Shown: piece by piece, positions 21,866 through 28,832 of the stretch
Layout of the letters: each line of letters begins with the position of its first letter
Position numbering within the stretch: the stretch's first letter is position 1
Assembly: GCA_016219425.1 (NCBI GenBank)
Contig: JACRNB010000007.1
Coordinates: 124,001-188,000, forward strand
Origin: Betaproteobacteria bacterium
GTDB lineage: Bacteria; Pseudomonadota; Gammaproteobacteria; Burkholderiales; Thiobacillaceae
DNA length: 64,000 nt
Direction of reading: 5' to 3'
The notes under the pieces: generated by a model
The model's input: only the letters and a program-made list of their open reading frames with translations
What the model was told of the DNA's origin: nothing
The model's database searches: none
Made by a program: the position numbers and the translations under genes

Positions 21866-23805
21866 TGCGCGTCATCATCGCTGAAAAGCCTTCACTGGCG
21901 CGCGCCATCGCCGCCGTTCTTTCTGGCGCAAGGGATGATCGGCAGGGTTACATCCAGGTGGGTAATGATTGCGTAACCTGGTGCTATGGTCATCTGCTCG
22001 AACTGGCGGAACCCAAGGACTACAACCCGGCCTGGGCCAGGTGGAATGCCGAGCATCTGCCGTATCGAGTGAACGAGTGGCAGGTGAAACCCAAGACTTC
22101 GGATGGTGTATCCGCCCAGCTCAAGGTCATCCGAAAGCTGCTGGATCAGGCCGATGTGGTGGTGAATGCCGGCGACCCGGATCGCGAAGGCCAGATGCTG
22201 GTGGACGAAGTACTGGAGCATTTCGGCTGCCGTCTGCCGGTGAAGCGCTTGCTACTGAACGCGACAGACCCTGCTTCTGCCCGAAAAGCTGTGGCAGGGC
22301 TGCGCGACAACACAGCATTCTCCAACCTGTTCGCCTCGGCGAAGTGCCGGTCCCGCGCGGACTGGCTGGTCGGGATGAATCTGACGGTGGCGGCAACGAA
22401 GTGGCTGGCCAACGACACACTGGTGTCCGTCGGCCGCGTGCAGACCCCGACCCTGGCGTTGGTGGTACGGCGCGACTTGGAGATCGAAGGTTTTCAGAGC
22501 CGGAAGTTCTGGGACATCGAGGTGGAGGTGGAGACTTCCGCTGGCGTCGTGGTGCTACGCCACACTCCCAGGGAGGACGCCCGCATCTGGGACAAGACCA
22601 GGGCACAGTCCATCGTTGCTGGCTTGCTTGGACGTGAGGTTGAGCTGTCCGTCGAATCCAAGGATGTCTCGGAACGTCCACCGAAGCTCTTCACCCTCCC
22701 ATCCTTCCAGAAGGACGCAGGAAGATTGCTGAAATGGGGCGCGAAGAAGGCACTGGATGTGCTCCAGTCCCTCTACGAGAAGCAACTTACGACGTACCCG
22801 CGAACGGAATGCGAATACCTGCCGACTGAACAGAAGGGCGATGCGGTCAGGCTGGGCGAGATGGTTCTCGGGTCAGGGGCATTCGACTCGGCTAAAGCAT
22901 TGGCACCGCACCTGGCGCCGCGCGATGCCATCTACGATTCGTCCAAGGTGGCCGAGCACCATGCGGTCATTGTTACGGGGAAACGGCCCAATCTGAATGT
23001 AGTGGAAAAAGATCTGGCCGAGGCATGGGCGTTGGTGGCCAGACGATTCCTGATGTCCCTGCTGCCCGACTATCGCTACCGGGAAACACGCGTGTCGTTC
23101 TCGTATGTCGTTCTCGGTAGCAGCATGCTGTTCGGGATCAAGGGCGAGATTCCGCTCAACCAGGACAAGTCCTGGTTGGCTCTCGGGACGGCTCGCCAAG
23201 CCAAAGTGCTGCCACCGATCAAACCCGGCGAGCGCGGCCAAATCATCCAGGCACGACCGATCGAGGGAAAAACCACACCGCCCGAGCCATACACCGAAGG
23301 GACACTGATCGAGGACATGAACTCGGTGGCCAAGTATGTCTCGGACCCCAAGCTCAAGCAGATCCTCAAGGAGAACTCGGGAATCGGGACCGCCGCGACT
23401 CAGGCCGGAATCATCGAGACCCTGAAAAAACGCGGATTCTGCATGACGGCGAAGGGCAAGCTGAGATCGACACCGTTTGGCCGTTCAGTGGTCGAACATC
23501 TGCCATTGTCACTCATGGACCCTGGCCTAACGGCCGCCTGGGAGAAGGCTTTGAAACAAGTCGCCGAAGGCATATACGACCCTGTCGAGTTCATGCGCCG
23601 AGTCAGGGTATTCGTGGACAAGCGGCTGGAGGAAATGCGCGTAATGAAAGGCAAGGCCAAGATTACGAAGCCCGCTTCGCCTTCCCCTGTGTCCCCTTCG
23701 GAATCATCGTCCAATCCAGCCAGGTCGTCTTTGCGGCCCGCTCATAAAGCATGCAAATCAACAGGCGAGCCTCCTGCGGCGTCTTCGCCCACTGCGCGTC
23801 GCTGA
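21865..23805 (+). CDS. topB: DNA topoisomerase III
   Basis: A 646-residue type IA topoisomerase. The Toprim domain starts MRVIIAEKPSLARAIAAVLS with the acidic metal site in NAGDPDREGQMLVDEVLEHF. The active-site tyrosine lies in KQLTTYPRTECEYLP, and SVGRVQTPTLALVVRRDLEI and GIGTAATQAGIIETLKKRGF are family motifs. It decatenates single-stranded or nicked DNA during replication and transfer, and many ICEs carry it. The C-terminal 45 residues (proline/serine-rich) are encoded over the 3' end of the convergent XRE gene. Confidence 0.95.
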   Translation: MRVIIAEKPSLARAIAAVLSGARDDRQGYIQVGNDCVTWCYGHLLELAEPKDYNPAWARWNAEHLPYRVNEWQVKPKTSDGVSAQLKVIRKLLDQADVVVNAGDPDREGQMLVDEVLEHFGCRLPVKRLLLNATDPASARKAVAGLRDNTAFSNLFASAKCRSRADWLVGMNLTVAATKWLANDTLVSVGRVQTPTLALVVRRDLEIEGFQSRKFWDIEVEVETSAGVVVLRHTPREDARIWDKTRAQSIVAGLLGREVELSVESKDVSERPPKLFTLPSFQKDAGRLLKWGAKKALDVLQSLYEKQLTTYPRTECEYLPTEQKGDAVRLGEMVLGSGAFDSAKALAPHLAPRDAIYDSSKVAEHHAVIVTGKRPNLNVVEKDLAEAWALVARRFLMSLLPDYRYRETRVSFSYVVLGSSMLFGIKGEIPLNQDKSWLALGTARQAKVLPPIKPGERGQIIQARPIEGKTTPPEPYTEGTLIEDMNSVAKYVSDPKLKQILKENSGIGTAATQAGIIETLKKRGFCMTAKGKLRSTPFGRSVVEHLPLSLMDPGLTAAWEKALKQVAEGIYDPVEFMRRVRVFVDKRLEEMRVMKGKAKITKPASPSPVSPSESSSNPARSSLRPAHKACKSTGEPPAASSPTARR

Positions 23806-24199
23806 GTTCCAGACCACACCACATCGTGTCATGAGCCATCGCCTCCCTCACTCGCGTCATCCGCTCTTCCAGGGAGGGTGTCAGCACGAAATCCTCGGGA
23901 CTCAATACACCGGCCAGCAGGTAGGCCTGGGCTACAGGAATTTTCAGATATTCGGCGGCGCGCTCAAGGATGTCCCGCCCGAGCTGGTAAATGGGCTTCT
24001 CGCCCCGCGCAAGCGCCATCAAGTAGATGTAGGTGATGCCCAGTGTCGCAGCCAGTTGCTTAGTGGTGTGCCCACGCTTGGACATCTCCTCCCACAGCCG
24101 CGCAACCAGCGCTACGCCAAGAGGTGCTGCCTGCTCATCGGCCCGTGGGGCCTTTTTCCCACGGGGTTTGGAGGGGGGGTGTTTCTCTGTAGTAGCCAT
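23663..24199 (-). CDS. XRE-type helix-turn-helix regulator
   Basis: Preferred start ATG 24199 (MATTEKHPPSKPRGKKAPRA). After a basic N-terminal tail, residues about 32-95 form an XRE domain (LWEEMSKRGHTTKQLAATLG, ITYIYLMALARGEKPI). The rest is helical (EDFVLTPSLEERMTRVREAM, EARLLICMLYERAAKTTWLD). It overlaps the 3' end of topB by 143 bases on the opposite strand and is divergent from the 323-aa gene, so it may regulate that gene or itself. Confidence 0.75.
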   Translation of the reverse strand: MATTEKHPPSKPRGKKAPRADEQAAPLGVALVARLWEEMSKRGHTTKQLAATLGITYIYLMALARGEKPIYQLGRDILERAAEYLKIPVAQAYLLAGVLSPEDFVLTPSLEERMTRVREAMAHDTMWCGLELSDAQWAKTPQEARLLICMLYERAAKTTWLDWTMIPKGTQGKAKRAS

Positions 24200-24256
24200 T
24201 GTTTCGATTCTATTGGCAATGCAATTAACCGTCATTTTCTAACGGAGGGTATCACC

Positions 24257-25228
24257 ATGTTCAAGAGTGGCAGTTCCCGCATCGCGACCGCCCACAAGTA
24301 CGTCAATTCCATGCTCAACGTGGTTTATATCACTGGGTTCGTGCGCAAACCCGAGGGACGAACTTTTCTGATCCAACAGAAGAGCGAATCGGCCGATCTG
24401 GTTCACTCCATCCCCGTACAAGTCGGCGACGGGATTGCTGTACCACGGGAGTTCACGCCGATCACTGCCACCTGCCACGTCTATGGCAGCAAGTCGTCAG
24501 ATGGGTTACGAAATGCGGAGTTGCGCGTGATCGACATGCGTACCCCGTCCACCCGCTCGATGCCATTGTTCCTGGCCTGGAATGCCTCCATGCCGGAGGG
24601 CATCAAGCTGGATGGGTTCAACCCGTTCCGATCTGGTGCCCTAAAGGCCGAGTACACCGGGCAGGATGAAGCACCGGATGATCCGTTGCGCCTTGTCCTG
24701 GAAGCCACTCGTGGTCGGCTGGACTCGCGGTTGGGCGATAACGCCAACGTGGCGATGCTGGCCGGGGTAGTCGAGGGGGCCGCCTACATCAAGCCCACCG
24801 AGCACCAGCAAGGCTACATCGCCGCACTGATTCGGCAGCACAGGAATCCGGACCAGAGCATCCCCGTCAGACTGTACTCCAACAAACCGCAGTCCCATCT
24901 GTCGTCCATCTGCATCGGTGCGCCGGTAAAGGTAGTGGGCCAGATCAGGGTGAAGCTCATCCATGGGGAGCCCATAAAGGAAGGCGAGCCCCCCACGATC
25001 CTGGGCAGGCAGCTTCACATCCGCTGTGGAGAGTTTTCAGTAGCGCTACGGGGGACCGAGGAATACCACGGAGACATTCGTTTTCCTTTGCCGGAGTGGT
25101 GGCACGAAATGGCTCAGCGCCGTCGGGACGAGTCGCAAGCCTACAAGGCTGCCCAAACTGACGCTAGGCCGGGACAGGAGAAGGGTGAACCCGTGGCATC
25201 AGCCATCGTGGCTGACCCATCTCTTTGA
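24257..25228 (+). CDS. 323-aa protein, possibly with OB-fold regions
   Basis: Starts MFKSGSSRIATAHKYVNSML with CGGAGGG. VVYITGFVRKPEGR and later VAMLAGVVEGAAYIK with ICIGAPVKVVGQIRVKLIHG resemble strand-turn patterns of OB folds, hinting at ssDNA binding. It ends with an acidic/glutamine tail (DARPGQEKGEPVASAIVADP). No family name is certain. It is followed by a cassette terminator and the DUF3150 gene. Confidence 0.6.
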   Translation: MFKSGSSRIATAHKYVNSMLNVVYITGFVRKPEGRTFLIQQKSESADLVHSIPVQVGDGIAVPREFTPITATCHVYGSKSSDGLRNAELRVIDMRTPSTRSMPLFLAWNASMPEGIKLDGFNPFRSGALKAEYTGQDEAPDDPLRLVLEATRGRLDSRLGDNANVAMLAGVVEGAAYIKPTEHQQGYIAALIRQHRNPDQSIPVRLYSNKPQSHLSSICIGAPVKVVGQIRVKLIHGEPIKEGEPPTILGRQLHIRCGEFSVALRGTEEYHGDIRFPLPEWWHEMAQRRRDESQAYKAAQTDARPGQEKGEPVASAIVADPSL

Positions 25229-25295
25229 CACGGGGGACTTCGATATTCAGCTTTACCGCTTGGTTCCGGTCGAAATCAACCTGCCTCCCCCCTCA

Positions 25296-25329
25296 ACCCC
25301 GCCTGGTCTCTGACCTGGCGGGGTTTTTA
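25296..25329 (+). terminator. intergenic cassette terminator, copy 6
   Basis: CCCCGCCTGG, TCTCTGACC, TGGCGGGG and five T, followed by ATCGCCTGC. It closes the 323-aa gene and precedes leader copy 7. Confidence 0.85.
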
Positions 25330-25345
25330 TCGCCTGCTGATTGCC

Positions 25346-25445
25346 CTACTCCCCTCTGAAACAGAAGCGCCGGCATGGGCCTTGTCCCCTTGCTGGCTTC
25401 ACCAAACAGCCGCCCGTGGGGGTGGCGTCCAGAAGGAGAGTAGTC
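25346..25445 (+). promoter_or_regulatory. leader RNA with sequestered ribosome binding site, copy 7 (long form)
   Basis: CTACTCCCCTCTG pairs with CCAGAAGGAGAGTAG before TCATG, with small bulges. The inner hairpin is GCCGCC/GGTGGC (a G-U pair) with a GTGG-type loop. An extra hairpin CCGGC/GCTGG is inserted, as in copy 4. Copies 4 and 7 thus form a subtype, one before the AAA gene and one before its presumed partner genes. Confidence 0.7.
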
Positions 25446-26387
25446 ATGAGCATCAACGTCCAGGAGTTCATCGAGAAGGTCAATGTCGTCGCTGTCGACG
25501 CCGCCGTGTATTCAGGGAAAGTCTCGCGCGACCTGGCCGACGATCCCGAGGTCTTTACCTCTGGGTCGTTGAAAGTGATCGACCCGGCCTTGCTGAGGCC
25601 CTTCACAGCCTACAAGCAGGCGGCGATGCGGGCCTGCCGCAATACGGGGGTGGGGTTCCTGAATGGCTTTGCTGTACCGGATTCCCAGGTTGAACCGTTG
25701 CTTCAGGTGTTGTCGTTGATCGCCACGAAGTTCGAGCAGGCCCGGACGGATTTCCTGTCGAAGTATCTGGCTGCTGTCGAGGACTGGGCCAATGCCCATC
25801 CCTCCCAGGCGTCGGAAATCCGCGCCAAGGCGCAGACTCTGTCCTATGTGGAGAAGGCATTGCGCTTTGGCATCGGCGTCTTCAAGGTACAGCCCCAGGC
25901 CATTCCCGTCAGCCTCTCGGTCCAGGATGCCATCGGCCATGAGGTAGGCGGCATCGTGGGGCAACTCGCCCACGAAGTCGCCCAGGATGTCCGAGACACC
26001 TGGAGCCCGAAGGTGGATGGCGTGACTCAGAGAATCCGGGGTCTGCTCAACCGGGTTGCCGAGAAGTGCCACAGCCTGGCGTTCCTGGATGGCAAGGTCG
26101 GTCGCATCGCTCACTTCGTGGACGAGATCGCGGTAGCGTTGCCTTCCAACGGCAGAATCGTTGGTCGAGATTTCCTGATGCTCTCCGGGCTGATGGAGAT
26201 TCTGTCCGATCCCGGCAGGCTCCTGGCCGAGTCGAAGTTGGAGATCATCCTGGCAGAGGAGTCCTCGGCCGAAACGGATGAGGTTGCGCTGGAAGTCGAG
26301 GGTGACGAGCCTCCCGTCGAAACCGGCATACCTCCTGTTCCGCCGGTCTTCACTTCGGTCGTCGGCCGCAATGCCTACGCCTGGTGA
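25446..26387 (+). CDS. DUF3150-family protein
   Basis: A 313-residue soluble, helical protein starting MSINVQEFIEKVNVVAVDAA. It contains TYKQAAMRACRNTGVGF-like (AYKQAAMRACRNTGVGFLNG), LSLIATKFEQARTDFLSKYL, and an acidic proline-rich tail. These match my memory of DUF3150 proteins in SXT-like ICEs, encoded between cobS- and cobT-like genes. The role is unknown, presumably linking or regulating the ATPase and VWA partner. It shares the leader family with both. Confidence 0.7.
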   Translation: MSINVQEFIEKVNVVAVDAAVYSGKVSRDLADDPEVFTSGSLKVIDPALLRPFTAYKQAAMRACRNTGVGFLNGFAVPDSQVEPLLQVLSLIATKFEQARTDFLSKYLAAVEDWANAHPSQASEIRAKAQTLSYVEKALRFGIGVFKVQPQAIPVSLSVQDAIGHEVGGIVGQLAHEVAQDVRDTWSPKVDGVTQRIRGLLNRVAEKCHSLAFLDGKVGRIAHFVDEIAVALPSNGRIVGRDFLMLSGLMEILSDPGRLLAESKLEIILAEESSAETDEVALEVEGDEPPVETGIPPVPPVFTSVVGRNAYAW

Positions 26388-26415
26388 GCATGGCGCTTGT
26401 GCATTGGCTACACCC

Positions 26416-26450
26416 AACCCCGCCCGGTCTCTGACCTGGTGGGGTTTTTT
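26416..26450 (+). terminator. intergenic cassette terminator, copy 7
   Basis: CCCCGCCCGG, TCTCTGACC, TGGTGGGG and six T, followed by ATCGCCCGC. It lies between the DUF3150 gene and the VWA gene. Confidence 0.85.
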
Positions 26451-26467
26451 ATCGCCCGCTGACCGCC

Positions 26468-26525
26468 CTACTCCCTTTCGAAATCAACCGCGCCCGTGGG
26501 GGCGCTTTCGTAAAGGAGAGTCATC
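26468..26525 (+). promoter_or_regulatory. leader RNA with sequestered ribosome binding site, copy 8
   Basis: CTACTCCCTTTCGA pairs with TAAAGGAGAGT (one bulge) before the ATG at 26526. The inner hairpin GCGCCC/GGGCGC carries a GTGG-type loop. Confidence 0.7.
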
Positions 26526-28175
26526 ATGTCGTTATCACACATGGGCACGGTCGCCAAGATCGTGGCTGCAAGCATGGGGGTGGAGGTGGTTTTCGATGCC
26601 TCTGCCGACACCGCTTCCACCGATGGAACCCGTATCACCATCCCAACCAGCCTGATCGGGAATGGCGATGCTCGTACCGCGATCCTCATGCGTGGCTTCA
26701 TCGCGCATGAAGGGGTAGGCCACATCCGGCATACAGATATGCCAACTTGGAGTGCCTTTGTTCAAGATGCTTCACCCTTGGGCAAGAGCATCCTCAACAT
26801 CATCGAGGACATCCGGATCGAACGGCTGGCGTGCAGGGTGTATCCAGGCATCAAACGGATCCTCAATGAAACCGTGGAGACCCTGAAGCCGGAAGGCTTC
26901 TTTGATCTTCCCGCCAAGCCTCACCCGGCCGGCGTCGTCACGGGCCTGTTGCTCAACTGCCTGCGGGCGGAAGAACTTGGCCAGCCACTCGATCCGATTC
27001 TGGCTCGGGCGATGGCGTTCAAAGTGTTCGGTGAGTCGTTGCGAGACGACATCCTGAATATCGCAAGGCTTGGCAGCCGTGGTAGTTCAACAGCAGAAGC
27101 TGTGGCTACCACCAAGGCCATCCTCACGCTGCTCGGAGATGTTGCAAACCCGGTGGCCAACCCGAAGCCACAGCTTGCGCAGTCCGCTGAATCGAAGGAT
27201 GGCCAAGCTGGCGAGGAGGATTCGGGGTCTGAGGGTAAGCAGGCAGCGGGGACTTCTCAACGGCAAAGCCAGAAACAGAGCAAATCCGCCGCACAGGCGC
27301 TCACCGCCAGTGCAAAGGAGTGCGGCCCCAGTGGTCTGGAAGAGATCACCCAGGAAGCAATGGGCAATAGCGTCAGCGCCGGGCAGGACTTGGAGGAGAT
27401 GCAACGTTCCATCGTGGCCGAACCTGTCCAGGGCTGGCGGCCATCCGCACGCTCGACCGGCATTTCCAGAACGCTCTCCCGCAAGCTGGAAGACATGCTC
27501 CAGTCCCGTGTGGATGAAGAGGATTTCTCGGTACGCGGTGGCGGGCGCCTAGATTCCCGGCGTGTTTCCAGGACGAAGTTGCTGGATCTGGAAGTGTTCG
27601 AACGGGAAGGCGAGGAAGCGCCGGGACTGGATACGGCGGTCTTCGTGCTAGTGGACAAATCCAGCAGCATGAGCAGCACGCTGGGCTCCAGCTACGAGAC
27701 GAAGGAAGCGGTTGCATTGGATGTCATCTCCGCACTCGGCGATGCGCTTGCCCGTTTCGATGGTCGTGGCGTGTCATTCGCGGTGGAGGGGTTTTCACAT
27801 GCGATGACGGCATACAAGCCCTTCTCCGCTCCTTGGAGGGGTACTCGGGCTTGCCTTGGCCACTATTGCGCTTTGGGCGGCACGGACTTCTGCTCGGCCT
27901 GCTTCACCGCCATCGGCGAGATCGCCAAACGCCCTGAAAAGCGCAAGGTGATCCTGGTGCTGACTGATGGGGATGTTGGCGAAATTTCGCTGGTTGCCAG
28001 CATTCAGAAGACGACCGTCGCGCATGGAATCGAGACCAGGGTGGTTTTCCTGGGCATCAACCCCGAGGATGGTCGTTATATGGCAACGCAAGGTGGATTT
28101 GCGCGCTATGGAGTTGCAAATAAGGCTGAGGACGTTCCAAAGGCTGTCTTCGCTGCGCTGGAAGACATGTTCTGA
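26526..28175 (+). CDS. CobT-like VWA-domain protein, partner of the AAA+ ATPase
   Basis: A 549-residue protein starting MSLSHMGTVAKIVAASMGVE. Residues 1-140 are CobT-like with an HE.GH-type motif (GFIAHEGVGHIRHTDMPT) that could bind metal, and ILNIIEDIRIERL. The middle (220-330) is low-complexity and acidic/glutamine-rich. The VWA domain starts at FVLVDKSSSMSSTLGSSYET (MIDAS DxSxS-type) and includes ILVLTDGDVGEISLVASIQK. Such proteins pair with MoxR/CobS ATPases. The ATPase is encoded 20 kb away at 5.3-6.2 kb but has the same leader. Confidence 0.8.
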   Translation: MSLSHMGTVAKIVAASMGVEVVFDASADTASTDGTRITIPTSLIGNGDARTAILMRGFIAHEGVGHIRHTDMPTWSAFVQDASPLGKSILNIIEDIRIERLACRVYPGIKRILNETVETLKPEGFFDLPAKPHPAGVVTGLLLNCLRAEELGQPLDPILARAMAFKVFGESLRDDILNIARLGSRGSSTAEAVATTKAILTLLGDVANPVANPKPQLAQSAESKDGQAGEEDSGSEGKQAAGTSQRQSQKQSKSAAQALTASAKECGPSGLEEITQEAMGNSVSAGQDLEEMQRSIVAEPVQGWRPSARSTGISRTLSRKLEDMLQSRVDEEDFSVRGGGRLDSRRVSRTKLLDLEVFEREGEEAPGLDTAVFVLVDKSSSMSSTLGSSYETKEAVALDVISALGDALARFDGRGVSFAVEGFSHAMTAYKPFSAPWRGTRACLGHYCALGGTDFCSACFTAIGEIAKRPEKRKVILVLTDGDVGEISLVASIQKTTVAHGIETRVVFLGINPEDGRYMATQGGFARYGVANKAEDVPKAVFAALEDMF

Positions 28176-28187
28176 GTTGTAACCGTA

Positions 28188-28221
28188 CCCCGTCTGGCCT
28201 CTGGCCGGCGGGGGATTTTTT
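28188..28221 (+). terminator. terminator after the VWA gene, diverged cassette member
   Basis: CCCCGTCTGG, CCTCTGG, CCGGCGGGG and six T. It resembles the cassette terminators but no leader follows it. Confidence 0.8.
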
Positions 28222-28653
28222 ATGGCTCAGTTCGCGTTACTAGGTCTAGTGCCAACTGACCCGCACGGCGTGAAAATGACCATGCCTGTGGGATGGTCTA
28301 AACGTACAAGATCGACCGGCGGGGAAATTGTTGCACTGCCGCATACGATATCGGCCTCAGGATGTCTCCGCAGGATGGCGGGGGTACGGCATCCTGCACC
28401 CCCCGGAGTACAAGAGTCGGTTCGCTCGGACCTGAAGAAGATACTGCCACGTATCCCCTTCGCCAAAAACTTCTGGGCCTTTGCCGACGCCGGACGCAGT
28501 CTGGGCGAATGGCATCTGAACTACGAGACCATTCAACCCTACCCGCTGACTGAGGAAGCTAAACGCTTGGTCATGGAGAGCTGCGACTACAGGCTGAGGA
28601 AGATGGTTTTCGGGAAAAAGGAAGGCAAGCCAGACAAGACTGTGATCGTTTAG
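28222..28653 (+). pseudogene. C-terminal remnant of a type ISP (LlaGI-like) restriction enzyme
   Basis: The last 75 codons read LKKILPRIPFAKNFWAFADA, GRSLGEWHLNYETIQPYPL and YRLRKMVFGKKEGKPDKTVI. This matches the conserved C-terminal part of large helicase-methyltransferase restriction proteins, which have YxxxF...LPRIPFA..F..F...GR.L..LHLNYE. Just before it, another frame reads YGILHPPEYKSRFAR, the expected upstream residues, so the fragment also has a frameshift near 28430. The first 60 codons are not related. The parent gene would be about ten times longer, so this is debris of an old defence gene. Confidence 0.6.
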
Positions 28654-28684
28654 CCAGAAGCCCGCACAAGGCGGGCTTCTGGCT
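28652..28684. terminator. strong hairpin after the remnant
   Basis: AGCCAGAAGCCCGC and GCGGGCTTCTGGCT form a perfect 14-bp stem with a five-base loop. There is no clear T run on the plus strand. It may end transcription in either direction or be left from the lost gene. The rest of 28654-28832 shows nothing recognisable. Confidence 0.55.
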
Positions 28685-28832
28685 ATCCATCAGGCAGAAC
28701 ATGGCTTGCGCCACATCCGTGCATCCTCCAGGACGGGAGGACGTGGGGGTTCTCGATACCTGTTCGAGTCCCTGTCGCGCGGGGGCGGGAAGCCCTGGAG
28801 AGTAGCCGCCGCCGCGCCGGCTTATTCAGTGT

